Below are positions 36,558-44,930 of a stretch of DNA of 64,000 nt, one piece after another (position 1 is the stretch's first letter; each line of letters starts with the position of its first letter). The notes under the pieces were generated by a model. That model searched no databases and was not told where the DNA came from. It saw only the letters and a list, made by a program, of their open reading frames with translations. Position numbers and translations under genes: made by a program. The DNA is taken from positions 15,401-79,400 of the forward strand of contig JAEWGR010000077.1 of assembly GCA_023388195.1 (NCBI GenBank). Reading direction: 5' to 3'. Origin of the DNA: Bacillota bacterium. GTDB lineage: Bacteria; Bacillota; Negativicutes; Sporomusales; Sporomusaceae.

Positions 36558-37193
36558 TTAGCTTTGTGCCACCAGTGCGGCGGCCATTTCCTTACAAGCC
36601 ACGGCATCCACGCAATAGCCGTCAGCCCCGATTTTTTCAGCAAACTCGGGATATAGCGGTGCCCCGCCCACCAGAACTTTAATACCGCTTCTCAGCCCGG
36701 TTGCCGCCAGGGCATCGATGGTTTCCTGCATAGCCATCATGGTCGTTGTTAACAAGGCGCACAGCCCGACAATGCGCGGTTTATGTTCCTGGACGGCAGC
36801 TACAAATTGTTCCGGCGCCACGTCAACGCCCAGGTCAATTACATTAAACCCGCCGCTTTCCAGAATCATAACAACCAGGTTCTTGCCGATATCATGCAAG
36901 TCTCCTTTTACCGTCCCGATCAGGATGGTTGCCATCCCTGCCGTATCTGTTGTTAACAGCGGCTTTACCAGCTTCATGCCTTCAGACAATGCTTTTGCCG
37001 ACATCATAACCTCGGGAATGAACATCTCCCCTGCTTTAAACCTCGGCGCCACGATATCCATGCCGGCTAAAAGTCCGCGATTGACAATGTCCATGGGCAT
37101 TGCGCCGCCAGCCAGCAACTGCCTGGTAAGCAGTTCTACACTTTCACCGACACCTTCCAGTACTGCTTCTGCCATTTTTTCAAACTCATTCAT
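36558..37193 (-). CDS. Corrinoid (methyl-carrier) protein of the MttB operon
   Basis: A 211-aa protein: helical cap (FIPEVMMSAKALSEGM) then a B12 domain with Asp98-x-His100-x-x-Gly103 (GDLHDIGKN) and LVGGAPLYPEFAEKIGADGY. ATG at 37193 follows GGAGGCATCTTA; the longer frame starting at 37397 would read through a terminator and a sigma-54 promoter. First gene of the operon. It links the two MttB-type enzymes to the methyl-THF methyltransferase. Confidence 0.92.
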   Translation of the reverse strand: MNEFEKMAEAVLEGVGESVELLTRQLLAGGAMPMDIVNRGLLAGMDIVAPRFKAGEMFIPEVMMSAKALSEGMKLVKPLLTTDTAGMATILIGTVKGDLHDIGKNLVVMILESGGFNVIDLGVDVAPEQFVAAVQEHKPRIVGLCALLTTTMMAMQETIDALAATGLRSGIKVLVGGAPLYPEFAEKIGADGYCVDAVACKEMAAALVAQS

Positions 37194-37310
37194 TAAGATG
37201 CCTCCATCCTGTTTAAAATGCCCCGGAATTCTTCCTGCCAAGGATCTATCTGCTAACACTCCACCTCCCCCGGACATACTCAGCGTATTACCTGCCCACT
37301 TTCTATATAA

Positions 37311-37326
37311 TGCATCTTCTATGCCA
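37311..37326 (-). promoter_or_regulatory. Sigma-54 (-24/-12) promoter of the MttB operon
   Basis: The minus strand reads TGGCATAGAAGATGCA: GG and GC are spaced exactly as in the TGGCAC-N5-TTGCW consensus. It lies about 118 bases before the corrinoid start and just after the terminator of the sigma-54 activator gene. Confidence 0.72.
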
Positions 37327-37365
37327 ATTCCGCCCGTAAGTCCCAACACGATTCCCATAAAAAAA

Positions 37366-37400
37366 CAAATGCCGGTGAAGTGTGATTTCACTGGCATTTG
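37366..37400 (-). terminator. Terminator of the sigma-54 activator gene
   Basis: CAAATGCCGGTGAA pairs with TTCACTGGCATTTG (one wobble), followed on the minus strand by seven T. Confidence 0.85.
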
Positions 37401-37454
37401 CTTTTTATTTTTTAAACTTCTGATAACCTGTCGGTAAATTATGTAGCTTGCTAA

Positions 37455-38951
37455 TTACCTGGTCCGATTCATCTGCGGAGAAAATCGATTCACTGGCGCT
37501 TCACCCTGATGATTTTTCGGGCAGGATTTCGGGGAATGGCAATATTTCTCGATCAGCCGGTGGGCCCTGCTCTGACTGATCTGTAAGGCATGGGCCATTT
37601 TACGGGAACTGCCGTATTTTTGAAACGCCTCAACAATCAGGTTTCGCTCCATCTGTAAAACGGCGGCATCCAAACCGTTGGCCCCTGTTTCATCTTCAGC
37701 AGCATTCCGGAGCTTTTGGGAAGACACCTCGGAAAAAACCCTGGGCAGATGGCCGATACGAATAACTGAATCCTCAACAATCACCACAAGCCTTTCGATC
37801 ATGTTCTCCAGCTCCCGGATATTGCCGGGCCAGGAATAATCCAGCAGGACATCCCGGCATTCAGGCGCTATGCTGTGTTCTTTTTTATACTTTTTGTTGG
37901 CTTGATTAAGAAAGTAATAGATCAGTGCCAGGGTGTCGTCAGGCCGCTCCCGTAAGGGTCTTAATTCCAGTTCAATAACATTAAGCCGGTAGTACAGATC
38001 CTCCCGGAACGTCCCGCGTTCGATCATCTCCTGCATATTTCTGTTTGTAGCCGAAATGATCCGGCAGTCGGCCTCTTTCACCTGACGGCCGCCGACAGGA
38101 AGAAAGCGCCGTTCCTGAATCACATCCAGAATCTTGCCCTGGAGGCGCAGCGGCAATTCCGCTATTTCATCTAAAAATAATGTACCGCCGTCAGCCAGTT
38201 CGATCAGGCCGGTCTTCCCTTTCTGCAAGGCGCCGGTAAAGGCGCCGCCGGTATAGCCGAACAGCTCCGATTCCATTAGTTCTCCCGGAATAGCCGCGCA
38301 ATTAATGCTGATGAAAGGCCCCTGTTGGCGGGCACTGATTTTGTGAATATTTTTCGCCAGAACACTTTTGCCTGTCCCGGTTTCACCCAAAATTAGAATA
38401 TTAATATCCAGAGGCGCCACTTTCTCCACCAGTTGTATCAACTCTTTCATCTGACTGCTGTTCGCGATCAGTCTGACATTACACAACTCCTTTTTCCGTA
38501 ATACGGCTATTTCTTCCCGCATCCGGGCCAGCAGCTCCTTCGTTTGCTCCAAATCGCGCTTCGTGTCTTCCAGTTGTTGCACATCCCGGCAGTTCTGCAC
38601 CAACAGCTCAATGTTTCCGCCCCCGTCATAAATAGGAGTATTGGTGACCAGCATTTTCGCCCCGGTCTGTGTTGTCTGCTCTAACGTGTGCTTATCCTGA
38701 CTGTGAAGGGTAATCGGGGCAGTCGGCGGATAACACCCCACCTTCTCCATAAATTGCCAGGAGTCTTTGCCAATTACGTCGCACGGTTTCATCCCATAAT
38801 ACTTTTCACAGGCTTTGTTGGCATAAATAGTTACCCCTTTGCCATCTGTGGCAAAAATCGCATCATAGGAATTGTCCAGAATCTTTAATAGTGTTTGTTT
38901 GCTTAATTGACAGTTATCAGCAGTTGCATTTTTAGAGCCCAACACTTTCAC
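37455..38951 (-). CDS. PAS-domain sigma-54-dependent transcriptional activator
   Basis: A 498-aa regulator: PAS domain (about 20-125), short coiled coil, AAA+ domain with Walker A GETGTGKS (189-196) and the sigma-54 contact loop GAFTGA (236-241), then a C-terminal helix-turn-helix (KMAHALQISQSRAHRLIEKY). The PAS domain should sense a metabolite or redox signal. The target is very probably the operon immediately downstream, which has its own -24/-12 promoter. GTG start after AAGGGA. Confidence 0.93.
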   Translation of the reverse strand: MKVLGSKNATADNCQLSKQTLLKILDNSYDAIFATDGKGVTIYANKACEKYYGMKPCDVIGKDSWQFMEKVGCYPPTAPITLHSQDKHTLEQTTQTGAKMLVTNTPIYDGGGNIELLVQNCRDVQQLEDTKRDLEQTKELLARMREEIAVLRKKELCNVRLIANSSQMKELIQLVEKVAPLDINILILGETGTGKSVLAKNIHKISARQQGPFISINCAAIPGELMESELFGYTGGAFTGALQKGKTGLIELADGGTLFLDEIAELPLRLQGKILDVIQERRFLPVGGRQVKEADCRIISATNRNMQEMIERGTFREDLYYRLNVIELELRPLRERPDDTLALIYYFLNQANKKYKKEHSIAPECRDVLLDYSWPGNIRELENMIERLVVIVEDSVIRIGHLPRVFSEVSSQKLRNAAEDETGANGLDAAVLQMERNLIVEAFQKYGSSRKMAHALQISQSRAHRLIEKYCHSPKSCPKNHQGEAPVNRFSPQMNRTR

Positions 38952-39100
38952 TCCCTTCCAACAGGCTGTACGGTAAGCCAGACATTCTATAGATTCTTCG
39001 TGATCAGGCCGCTTCCTTTTAAAGTTTTCCGATTATTTCGTAAAATTTCCTTAACTTAATTAATACTACTTTCAAGTTGCAGGCTACAGTACAAAAGAAA

Positions 39101-39142
39101 AAAGGCAACCCTGCGGTATTTCAACCGTTAGGTTACCTTTTT
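39101..39142 (-). terminator. Terminator of acsB
   Basis: AAAGGCAACC ... GGTTACCTTT stem with T run on the minus strand, five bases past the acsB stop. Confidence 0.75.
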
Positions 39143-39146
39143 ATTG

Positions 39147-41282
39147 TTACATTAACGGCGGCATCGTCAGCGCCGGATGTTTTCTTTCTTCCAGGAACGG
39201 CAGAATCTCTTCCTCCGTGATCCCTACTGTTTCATCAGCAATTTTGTCAATGAAATCGGCACCCAGGCCGAGAGCAACAGCCCGCTCAGTCAGTTCATCC
39301 TTCAAATACTCCTTAAGCTCTTTCGGCATCCAGACAATACGCCCCAGACCGCCATCAGCCGGAATAAACTTCGCACTGACGATATAACGACGGCCAATCC
39401 CCATAAAGCCGGGTGTCTGCACACCGCCGCCGCAGGTTCCGGCCAGAGTTGAGAACGTCATACCGCAGGGGGTATCGCCGGAGTGCTCGCGGGTTGTAAT
39501 CATAATGCCGTTGGTCTGCGGCAAAATCGCCATAATGGCCTCAAAACAACCGCAGGAGGTCATGGGTTTATCCATTAACGTATACAGGTTAACCTCTTCC
39601 AGTGTCCGGTTGGAGGCAGTATGGAGAAAATCATTAAGATTATGCCACATGCCCTTTTCCTCATCAAGGCATTCGCCTTTGGCAATCGGCTGATTGGGAC
39701 CGGTAGGGGTGATTTCGTTGGAGGCTTTGGCATCAAGCCAGCTAACAGCTCCGCACAGGCCAACCCGCTCGGGGGACACAATGCAGACATGATTAGGCGC
39801 AAACGACTGACACAGGGTACACGAATAGAAAGTCTCAACCGATTCGTCGGTCAGGCCTTTCAGACGGGCGTCACGGGCCTGATATTTTTCGCGGGCGATT
39901 TTAATCTTGTCCTCAACCGCGGCCAAATCGGTAAGCAGGGTTACTTCCACCCGGTCAACAATGGCCGGGTAATCAGACTTGAATTTGGCAATAAGCAGTT
40001 CGCCGAAATGACGGATCTTGAAACCGGCCTCCTTGGCGCCTTTGCTGATCCGCAGCCAGCACAGGTCGCGCTGGGCCACATGCCACAGGCCTTCACCGTA
40101 GTTGATAAAATAATGAATACGCCGTTCCAGCACGCTTTCAAAATCTTCCTGCATCTTGCGGCCAAAGATTTTAACAATAATGCCCAGCGGGAAAACGCTG
40201 CCTTCCGGCATCTCATCAATCTCCGGGCCAACAACCTCAATTTTGCCGTCTTCCACCTGATCGGCATCGCCCATTTGCACAAGCTCAAATCCCGGGGAAC
40301 GGCCGCCGCCAAATTCGACCCAGGCCTCTTTTTTCCGGATGGTTTCGCCTTCAAAGGCCGGGCCGACCGTGATGGGAACCGGAATATCAACAATCTTAAG
40401 TTTTATGCCCCGTAATTCCAGGGCCAGTTTAACAATTTTATCATAATCCGGCTGTGCTTCCAAAAGCTCGGGAATCTGCAGTTCAGCCGGCAAATCCTGA
40501 TCGGTAACAATCGGGAAACCCATAAATAAAGCCCCGGCCCCTATGGCAATGGTAACGGCGTCCAGTTCGCCCAAAGCAAGGACAAAGGCCGGTACGCGCC
40601 GTTTTTGATAGTCCAGCATTTGCTCACGGGCCCCTTTGGGAACACCGCCAAAGGCCAAACCAGCGCGGGCGGCAAAGTTAACAGCATGAATAATCTGCGT
40701 AAATTTGCCCAGCGGGAAGGTCATATAATCAGCGCCGACTTTAATGTTTTCTTCAATACACTGTTCAATAATATCATTGACCAGCATGATCATGATGCCT
40801 TTGGATTGGAGGTCTTTGATCAGCCGGGCACCGGCTTTGGCATCTTTGGCTTTGCCGGTAACAACAGCAATGCCGGGAATGGTGCCGTCAACCAGCGGCA
40901 CACCGAATTTCCGCAAAACAGGGTCGGACAAAAAGCCGGTATAAGGAGCTTCGTCCGGTTTCGCACCATCCAAATAGCGTAAGGCCTCAATGACTTCACC
41001 GGCGTATAAGGTCGCTTCCCCTGACAGCAGGGCATTTCCCAGCTCAGGCTCAGGCCGCAGGTTGTTGGCCTTGATACGCTGTAAAACAGGAACAAGTTCC
41101 CCTAAAGTGGTTATATCCTCGCCGCTTAAAGCGGTGACGACCGGCAGTTTATACGCCGTGTCCGGATACTTTACCGGTGCTTCAGCACCATGCTTTTCGA
41201 TGGCTTCGGTAAGGAGTTTTTCTGCAACACCTACTGCTGTTGTTGCGCCTTGGAAAGCCAGTTCACAGATTTGCTTTGACAT
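39147..41282 (-). CDS. acsB: Acetyl-CoA synthase (CODH/ACS alpha subunit)
   Basis: A 711-aa protein that joins CO, a corrinoid methyl group and CoA to acetyl-CoA at the nickel-iron A cluster. The six A-cluster cysteines are Cys488, 491, 500, 510, 577 and 579 (YSCTLCQSFAPNHVC ... GLC ... SCGC), with exactly the spacing known from Moorella (506/509/518/528/595/597). The N-terminal CODH-contact domain is present. GGAGGGTGGCAA fixes the start. Unusually, no CODH, corrinoid iron-sulfur or methyl-THF genes lie beside it. Confidence 0.96.
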   Translation of the reverse strand: MSKQICELAFQGATTAVGVAEKLLTEAIEKHGAEAPVKYPDTAYKLPVVTALSGEDITTLGELVPVLQRIKANNLRPEPELGNALLSGEATLYAGEVIEALRYLDGAKPDEAPYTGFLSDPVLRKFGVPLVDGTIPGIAVVTGKAKDAKAGARLIKDLQSKGIMIMLVNDIIEQCIEENIKVGADYMTFPLGKFTQIIHAVNFAARAGLAFGGVPKGAREQMLDYQKRRVPAFVLALGELDAVTIAIGAGALFMGFPIVTDQDLPAELQIPELLEAQPDYDKIVKLALELRGIKLKIVDIPVPITVGPAFEGETIRKKEAWVEFGGGRSPGFELVQMGDADQVEDGKIEVVGPEIDEMPEGSVFPLGIIVKIFGRKMQEDFESVLERRIHYFINYGEGLWHVAQRDLCWLRISKGAKEAGFKIRHFGELLIAKFKSDYPAIVDRVEVTLLTDLAAVEDKIKIAREKYQARDARLKGLTDESVETFYSCTLCQSFAPNHVCIVSPERVGLCGAVSWLDAKASNEITPTGPNQPIAKGECLDEEKGMWHNLNDFLHTASNRTLEEVNLYTLMDKPMTSCGCFEAIMAILPQTNGIMITTREHSGDTPCGMTFSTLAGTCGGGVQTPGFMGIGRRYIVSAKFIPADGGLGRIVWMPKELKEYLKDELTERAVALGLGADFIDKIADETVGITEEEILPFLEERKHPALTMPPLM

Positions 41283-41416
41283 TTGCCACCCTCCTTCAGG
41301 AGTATGTTATTCTTTTCTCTTGGCATATAATTCGAGCAATTCAGTCATAATCCTGCTAAAATCAGGATAATTATAAGCCACTTATAAACTAACCATTAGT
41401 ATGCACAGCTTATTGC

Positions 41417-41914
41417 CTAGTCATGCCGGCAGGGAACAGCAGCAACGGTTAATACCCGCATCGGGCAGGCCTCAACGCAGGCCGGCTGGGCGCCCCGGGT
41501 TAAAAGATCGGCACAAAAATCACACTTCCTGGCCTGCTGCCACTGTGGATCGTACCGGACAGCTCCATATGGGCAGGCGGCAATACACTGCCGGCAGCCG
41601 GTACAGCGCTTCCGGTCAATCAGTACTACCCCGTCTGCCCTTTTTATTACCGCTCCGGCCGGGCAAGCCTGTGCACAGGCCGGCCGGCAGCAATGGCGGC
41701 AGGTTGTAGACCGCCAGTAGGCATAGACGGTATTGGTCAGCCCCTGGCCGCTCTGACGGTACTCGCCGCCGGCAACTTCCTCCACCTGGCGAAAGGACTG
41801 CCCTGGCGCCAGGCGGTTCTTTTCGGAACAGGCAATCTGGCAGGTGGCGCAGCCAATACACCGTCCCTGGCGAAACTGAAAATTTATCTGGCCGCTCATG
41901 TCTGTCCTCCTCAA
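41417..41914 (-). CDS. 4Fe-4S ferredoxin subunit, DmsB-like
   Basis: A 165-aa electron-transfer subunit with four Cys clusters: CIGCATCQIAC, CRHCCRPACAQAC, CTGCRQCIAACPYG and CDFC...CVEAC. It matches the B subunits of DMSO-reductase-family complexes but is shorter than E. coli DmsB. The start overlaps the stop of the catalytic gene (ATGA), so the two are translated together. Confidence 0.88.
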   Translation of the reverse strand: MRRTDMSGQINFQFRQGRCIGCATCQIACSEKNRLAPGQSFRQVEEVAGGEYRQSGQGLTNTVYAYWRSTTCRHCCRPACAQACPAGAVIKRADGVVLIDRKRCTGCRQCIAACPYGAVRYDPQWQQARKCDFCADLLTRGAQPACVEACPMRVLTVAAVPCRHD

Positions 41915-44172
41915 AGTTTTGCAACCTCCACAAGGTTTGTATGCTGGGGATTGCCAAAAGCCAGCGGCGTTGGCCGGTATTTCGTCAGGGTATTGATGGA
42001 GCCCCGCTGATCGATGCCCCGGGAATCAGGGGTCCACCAGGCCCCCTGGGGAATGGCCACAACCCCCGGCATGATCCGGGGGGTCACCTTGACGGTAATA
42101 ATGAGCTCCCCCCGGTCATTAAATACTCTGGCTTTGTCGCCGGCTGCCAGCTGCCGTACGCTCGCATCAGCCGGATTAAGCCACAGGACATGCGGTTCCG
42201 CCGCCTCTAACAAAGCAATATTCTCAAACGTGGAATGAACCCGCCGCTTAGAGTGATAACCGATACACTGCAGGGGATAACGCCTGCGCAGCAGGTCTGC
42301 CGGTCCCTCCCAGGCCGGTATATATTTAGGGATAGCCGGTATCTCCGGCGTGTGTAACGCCCATAGCCGCGGCGAAAATAGCTCAATTTTTCCCGAAGGG
42401 GTGGCAAAGGGAGTAGACTCAGGCTCCCGGATTTGACGCTCGTAGGCAATCACCGGTTTGTCTGCTTTCTTTTTATAAATACCGTGGCTGCGAAATTCCT
42501 CAAAGGCCGGAAACCGGCTGTCGTGAGACCGGGCGGTCTCAACAAACCCCCGCAGCCAATCCTGTTCGGTTTTGCCCTCCGTATACGCATCGCCAAAACC
42601 CAGCCGGCCGGCCAGGTCACTGCAGATATCATAAATGCTGCGGCATTCAAACCTCGGCTCGCTGACCTTTTGATGATAGATGGCATAGGCAATGCCGGCA
42701 GCAAAGGTCACCATATCTTCCCGTTCAAAATGGCTGACATCAGGCAGCACAATATCGGCAAATTTGGCGCTCGGCGTCATAAACAGGTCATGGACCACAA
42801 TACATTCGCATTGACTTTCGTCAGCCAGGATCCTGGCGGTGGCATTAATATCCGCATGCTGGTTGATTAAGGTGTTGGAGGCGTAATTCCAAATCATTTT
42901 AATATTTGTACCCAGGCGTTCCGCCCCCCGCACCCCCTGGGCGGCCGTCATCTCCCGGCCGTTCACGATGGCCTCGGTCCAGGCGAAACACGGAATCTGA
43001 GCCGCTACTTCGTTCTTACCGGCAGGCATCCAGCCCACAGTCAGCTTATGACCGCCAGGCCGCAGCCCCGGGCCGCCGCCCTTAATACCGATATTGCCGG
43101 TCATAGCCGCTAAAACCGGCAGTGCTCTTACCGGCTGCTCCCCGTAAGCATGGCGTTGCCAGCCCAGTCCCTGCAGCAGGGCACAGGGTTTGGTCAGTCC
43201 AATCTCCCGCGCCAGTCGGACGATATCCGCCCGGGGCACACCGGTAATCGCCTCCGCCCAGGCCGGCGTCTTAGCTGTCCTGTCTTCGCCCAAGCCTAAA
43301 ACATAGCTTTTAAAAGACTGGCCGGCGGGAATGCCGGCCGGCATATGCTCTTCGTCATAGCCCAGACAGTACTTGTCCAAAAAAGCTTGATCAACCAGTT
43401 CCTCGGTAATCAGCACAAAGGCCAGGGCAGCAATCAGCGCGTTATCGGTTGTGGGCCTTACCGGCATCCACTCGTCAGCCAGACTGGCAGCCGTATCGCT
43501 GTAGCGGGGATCAATCACAATAATTTTGGCGCCTTTGTCTTTGGCCAGACTCAAATAATAGGGGGTGTTAGCCCCACCCATCCGGGTTTCAGCCGGATTG
43601 TCGGCAAACAGCACAATCAGTTTGGCATTCGGCAGATCATCGGGAGTCTGGCCCTCCACAGTGCCATAGGTGTAAGGGGCAGCCACCGTGTAGCAGGCGG
43701 CGCTGTAGGAGTTATAATACCGGAGATAACCGCCAAACATATTTAAAAACCGGGGTAAAGCCCCCTGCCCATCGCCGGTGACGTAGGCATCACTGATTTG
43801 GCCGTACACCCCGGTGCCATAGTTTAAATAAATGGCACTATTGCCATAGGTTGTTTTAATCCGCTGCATTTCAGCCGCAATAATTGTCAGCGCCTCTTCC
43901 CAGCTGATCCGGGCAAATCGTCCCTCACCCCGCGGACCAACCCGTTTCAGAGGATACCGCAGCCGGTCCGGATGCTCCAGCCAGTGCCGCTGGGCAAGCC
44001 CCCGCAAACAGGCCTTGGTCTGGGGGCAATCAGGGGCTTCCGGTCCGGTCTCACCCGGTGACAGCCTGACCAGGACACCATCCTTCACATGAGCGTGGAG
44101 AAAACAGCGGCCACTGCAATTATGAATACAGGAAGTAGGTATCAGTTTTTCATCAACAGGTACTGTTTTCAT
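41911..44172 (-). CDS. Molybdopterin oxidoreductase, DmsA-like catalytic subunit
   Basis: A 753-aa bis-MGD enzyme of the DMSO reductase family. An N-terminal 4Fe-4S motif CIHNCSGRC...ACLRG precedes the molybdopterin domains. The Mo-ligand region YYNSYSAACY suggests serine, as in DmsA. The start at 44172 has GAAAGGGAGAACTTG; an upstream ATG (44211) is possible. There is no twin-arginine signal with either start, so the enzyme should be cytoplasmic. The substrate is unknown (S-oxide, N-oxide or other). A terminator separates it from the membrane-protein gene upstream. Confidence 0.88.
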   Translation of the reverse strand: MKTVPVDEKLIPTSCIHNCSGRCFLHAHVKDGVLVRLSPGETGPEAPDCPQTKACLRGLAQRHWLEHPDRLRYPLKRVGPRGEGRFARISWEEALTIIAAEMQRIKTTYGNSAIYLNYGTGVYGQISDAYVTGDGQGALPRFLNMFGGYLRYYNSYSAACYTVAAPYTYGTVEGQTPDDLPNAKLIVLFADNPAETRMGGANTPYYLSLAKDKGAKIIVIDPRYSDTAASLADEWMPVRPTTDNALIAALAFVLITEELVDQAFLDKYCLGYDEEHMPAGIPAGQSFKSYVLGLGEDRTAKTPAWAEAITGVPRADIVRLAREIGLTKPCALLQGLGWQRHAYGEQPVRALPVLAAMTGNIGIKGGGPGLRPGGHKLTVGWMPAGKNEVAAQIPCFAWTEAIVNGREMTAAQGVRGAERLGTNIKMIWNYASNTLINQHADINATARILADESQCECIVVHDLFMTPSAKFADIVLPDVSHFEREDMVTFAAGIAYAIYHQKVSEPRFECRSIYDICSDLAGRLGFGDAYTEGKTEQDWLRGFVETARSHDSRFPAFEEFRSHGIYKKKADKPVIAYERQIREPESTPFATPSGKIELFSPRLWALHTPEIPAIPKYIPAWEGPADLLRRRYPLQCIGYHSKRRVHSTFENIALLEAAEPHVLWLNPADASVRQLAAGDKARVFNDRGELIITVKVTPRIMPGVVAIPQGAWWTPDSRGIDQRGSINTLTKYRPTPLAFGNPQHTNLVEVAKL

Positions 44173-44273
44173 CAAGTTCTCCCTTTCGGCCGGTAGCTGA
44201 CTCTCTGTTGTCATTGTACTGCCTTTAGCAGCAAGTGGCAAGATTCTGCAACGGCCGCGGCGGCAGACAAAAA

Positions 44274-44304
44274 TTACCTGCCCCTGTTTGGAGGGGGCAG
44301 GTAA
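44274..44304 (-). terminator. Terminator between membrane-protein and DmsA-like genes
   Basis: TTACCTGCCCC pairs with GGGGCAGGTAA, then AATTTTTG on the minus strand. It probably limits read-through into the molybdoenzyme genes. Confidence 0.7.
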
Positions 44305-44315
44305 CTTTCTGCTTG

Positions 44316-44828
44316 TTAATGCTGCATATTGTGTTGCATGTTATGCATAGGGGCCGGAGCCGCATTAGGATCCCAGCCCATGATCGCCGGATCAACCATG
44401 CCGAAGATCATGGCAATATGAGCAACGACCAGGAATACGGTAAGCAAAATAAAATGCAGCTTTAATTTTTCATCCTCGGTTTTGCCACCGCCAATAACGC
44501 CTAATTCCAACAGAGCTATCCCCATAAGCGGGATCACACCGCTTAAATAGGAGCCAACTGCCAGTATGTCGGCAGCGCCACGCCAGGGCATGGAGGGCAC
44601 GGCGGTAATCATCAGGTTCAGAAAGATACCGAGGAAATAGAAACCAAGCACAATACCGATATATTTATTGATTGTGCGCAGGGCACCGCCGCCCCGGCCT
44701 TTGTTGAATACCACAAAAAACTCAGTGGCCACCAGGGCCTCAGCCAAAGCAACCGGGATCACCATATAGATAATGAGATTCCAGGGCTGATTTACAGCCA
44801 GAAGTTCCATATAATGGGTCATGTTCAT
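44316..44828 (-). CDS. Unrecognised membrane protein with Met/His-rich tail
   Basis: About 170 aa with roughly five membrane segments (NLIIYMVIPVALAEALVATEF; IGIVLGFYFLGIFLNLMITA; LHFILLTVFLVVAHIAMIFGM). The C-terminus, PMHNMQHNMQH, is rich in Met and His and could bind a metal. I do not recognise the family with certainty. AGGAGG stands nine bases before ATG 44828; nearby ATGs at 44834 and 44822 are possible. It precedes the DmsA/B-like genes, but a terminator lies between, so a role as their membrane anchor is unproven. Confidence 0.65.
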   Translation of the reverse strand: MNMTHYMELLAVNQPWNLIIYMVIPVALAEALVATEFFVVFNKGRGGGALRTINKYIGIVLGFYFLGIFLNLMITAVPSMPWRGAADILAVGSYLSGVIPLMGIALLELGVIGGGKTEDEKLKLHFILLTVFLVVAHIAMIFGMVDPAIMGWDPNAAPAPMHNMQHNMQH

Positions 44829-44930
44829 GTTCATCTTCCTCCTCACAGTTACTGAATCTATTTAGCCTAATTGTAGCAGCAAATTGTGAAGATCCTATGA
44901 ACGAACCGTAAAAAGTCAATGAATTATTTG

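Noticed and set aside
36718..37437. 239-codon plus-strand frame opposite the corrinoid gene
   Set aside because: Mirrors the B12-binding protein and crosses its sigma-54 promoter; composition is not protein-like.
39621..40415. 264-codon plus-strand frame opposite acsB
   Set aside because: It is antisense to a certain gene with intact catalytic motifs, has no ribosome site and an atypical protein composition; a shadow frame.
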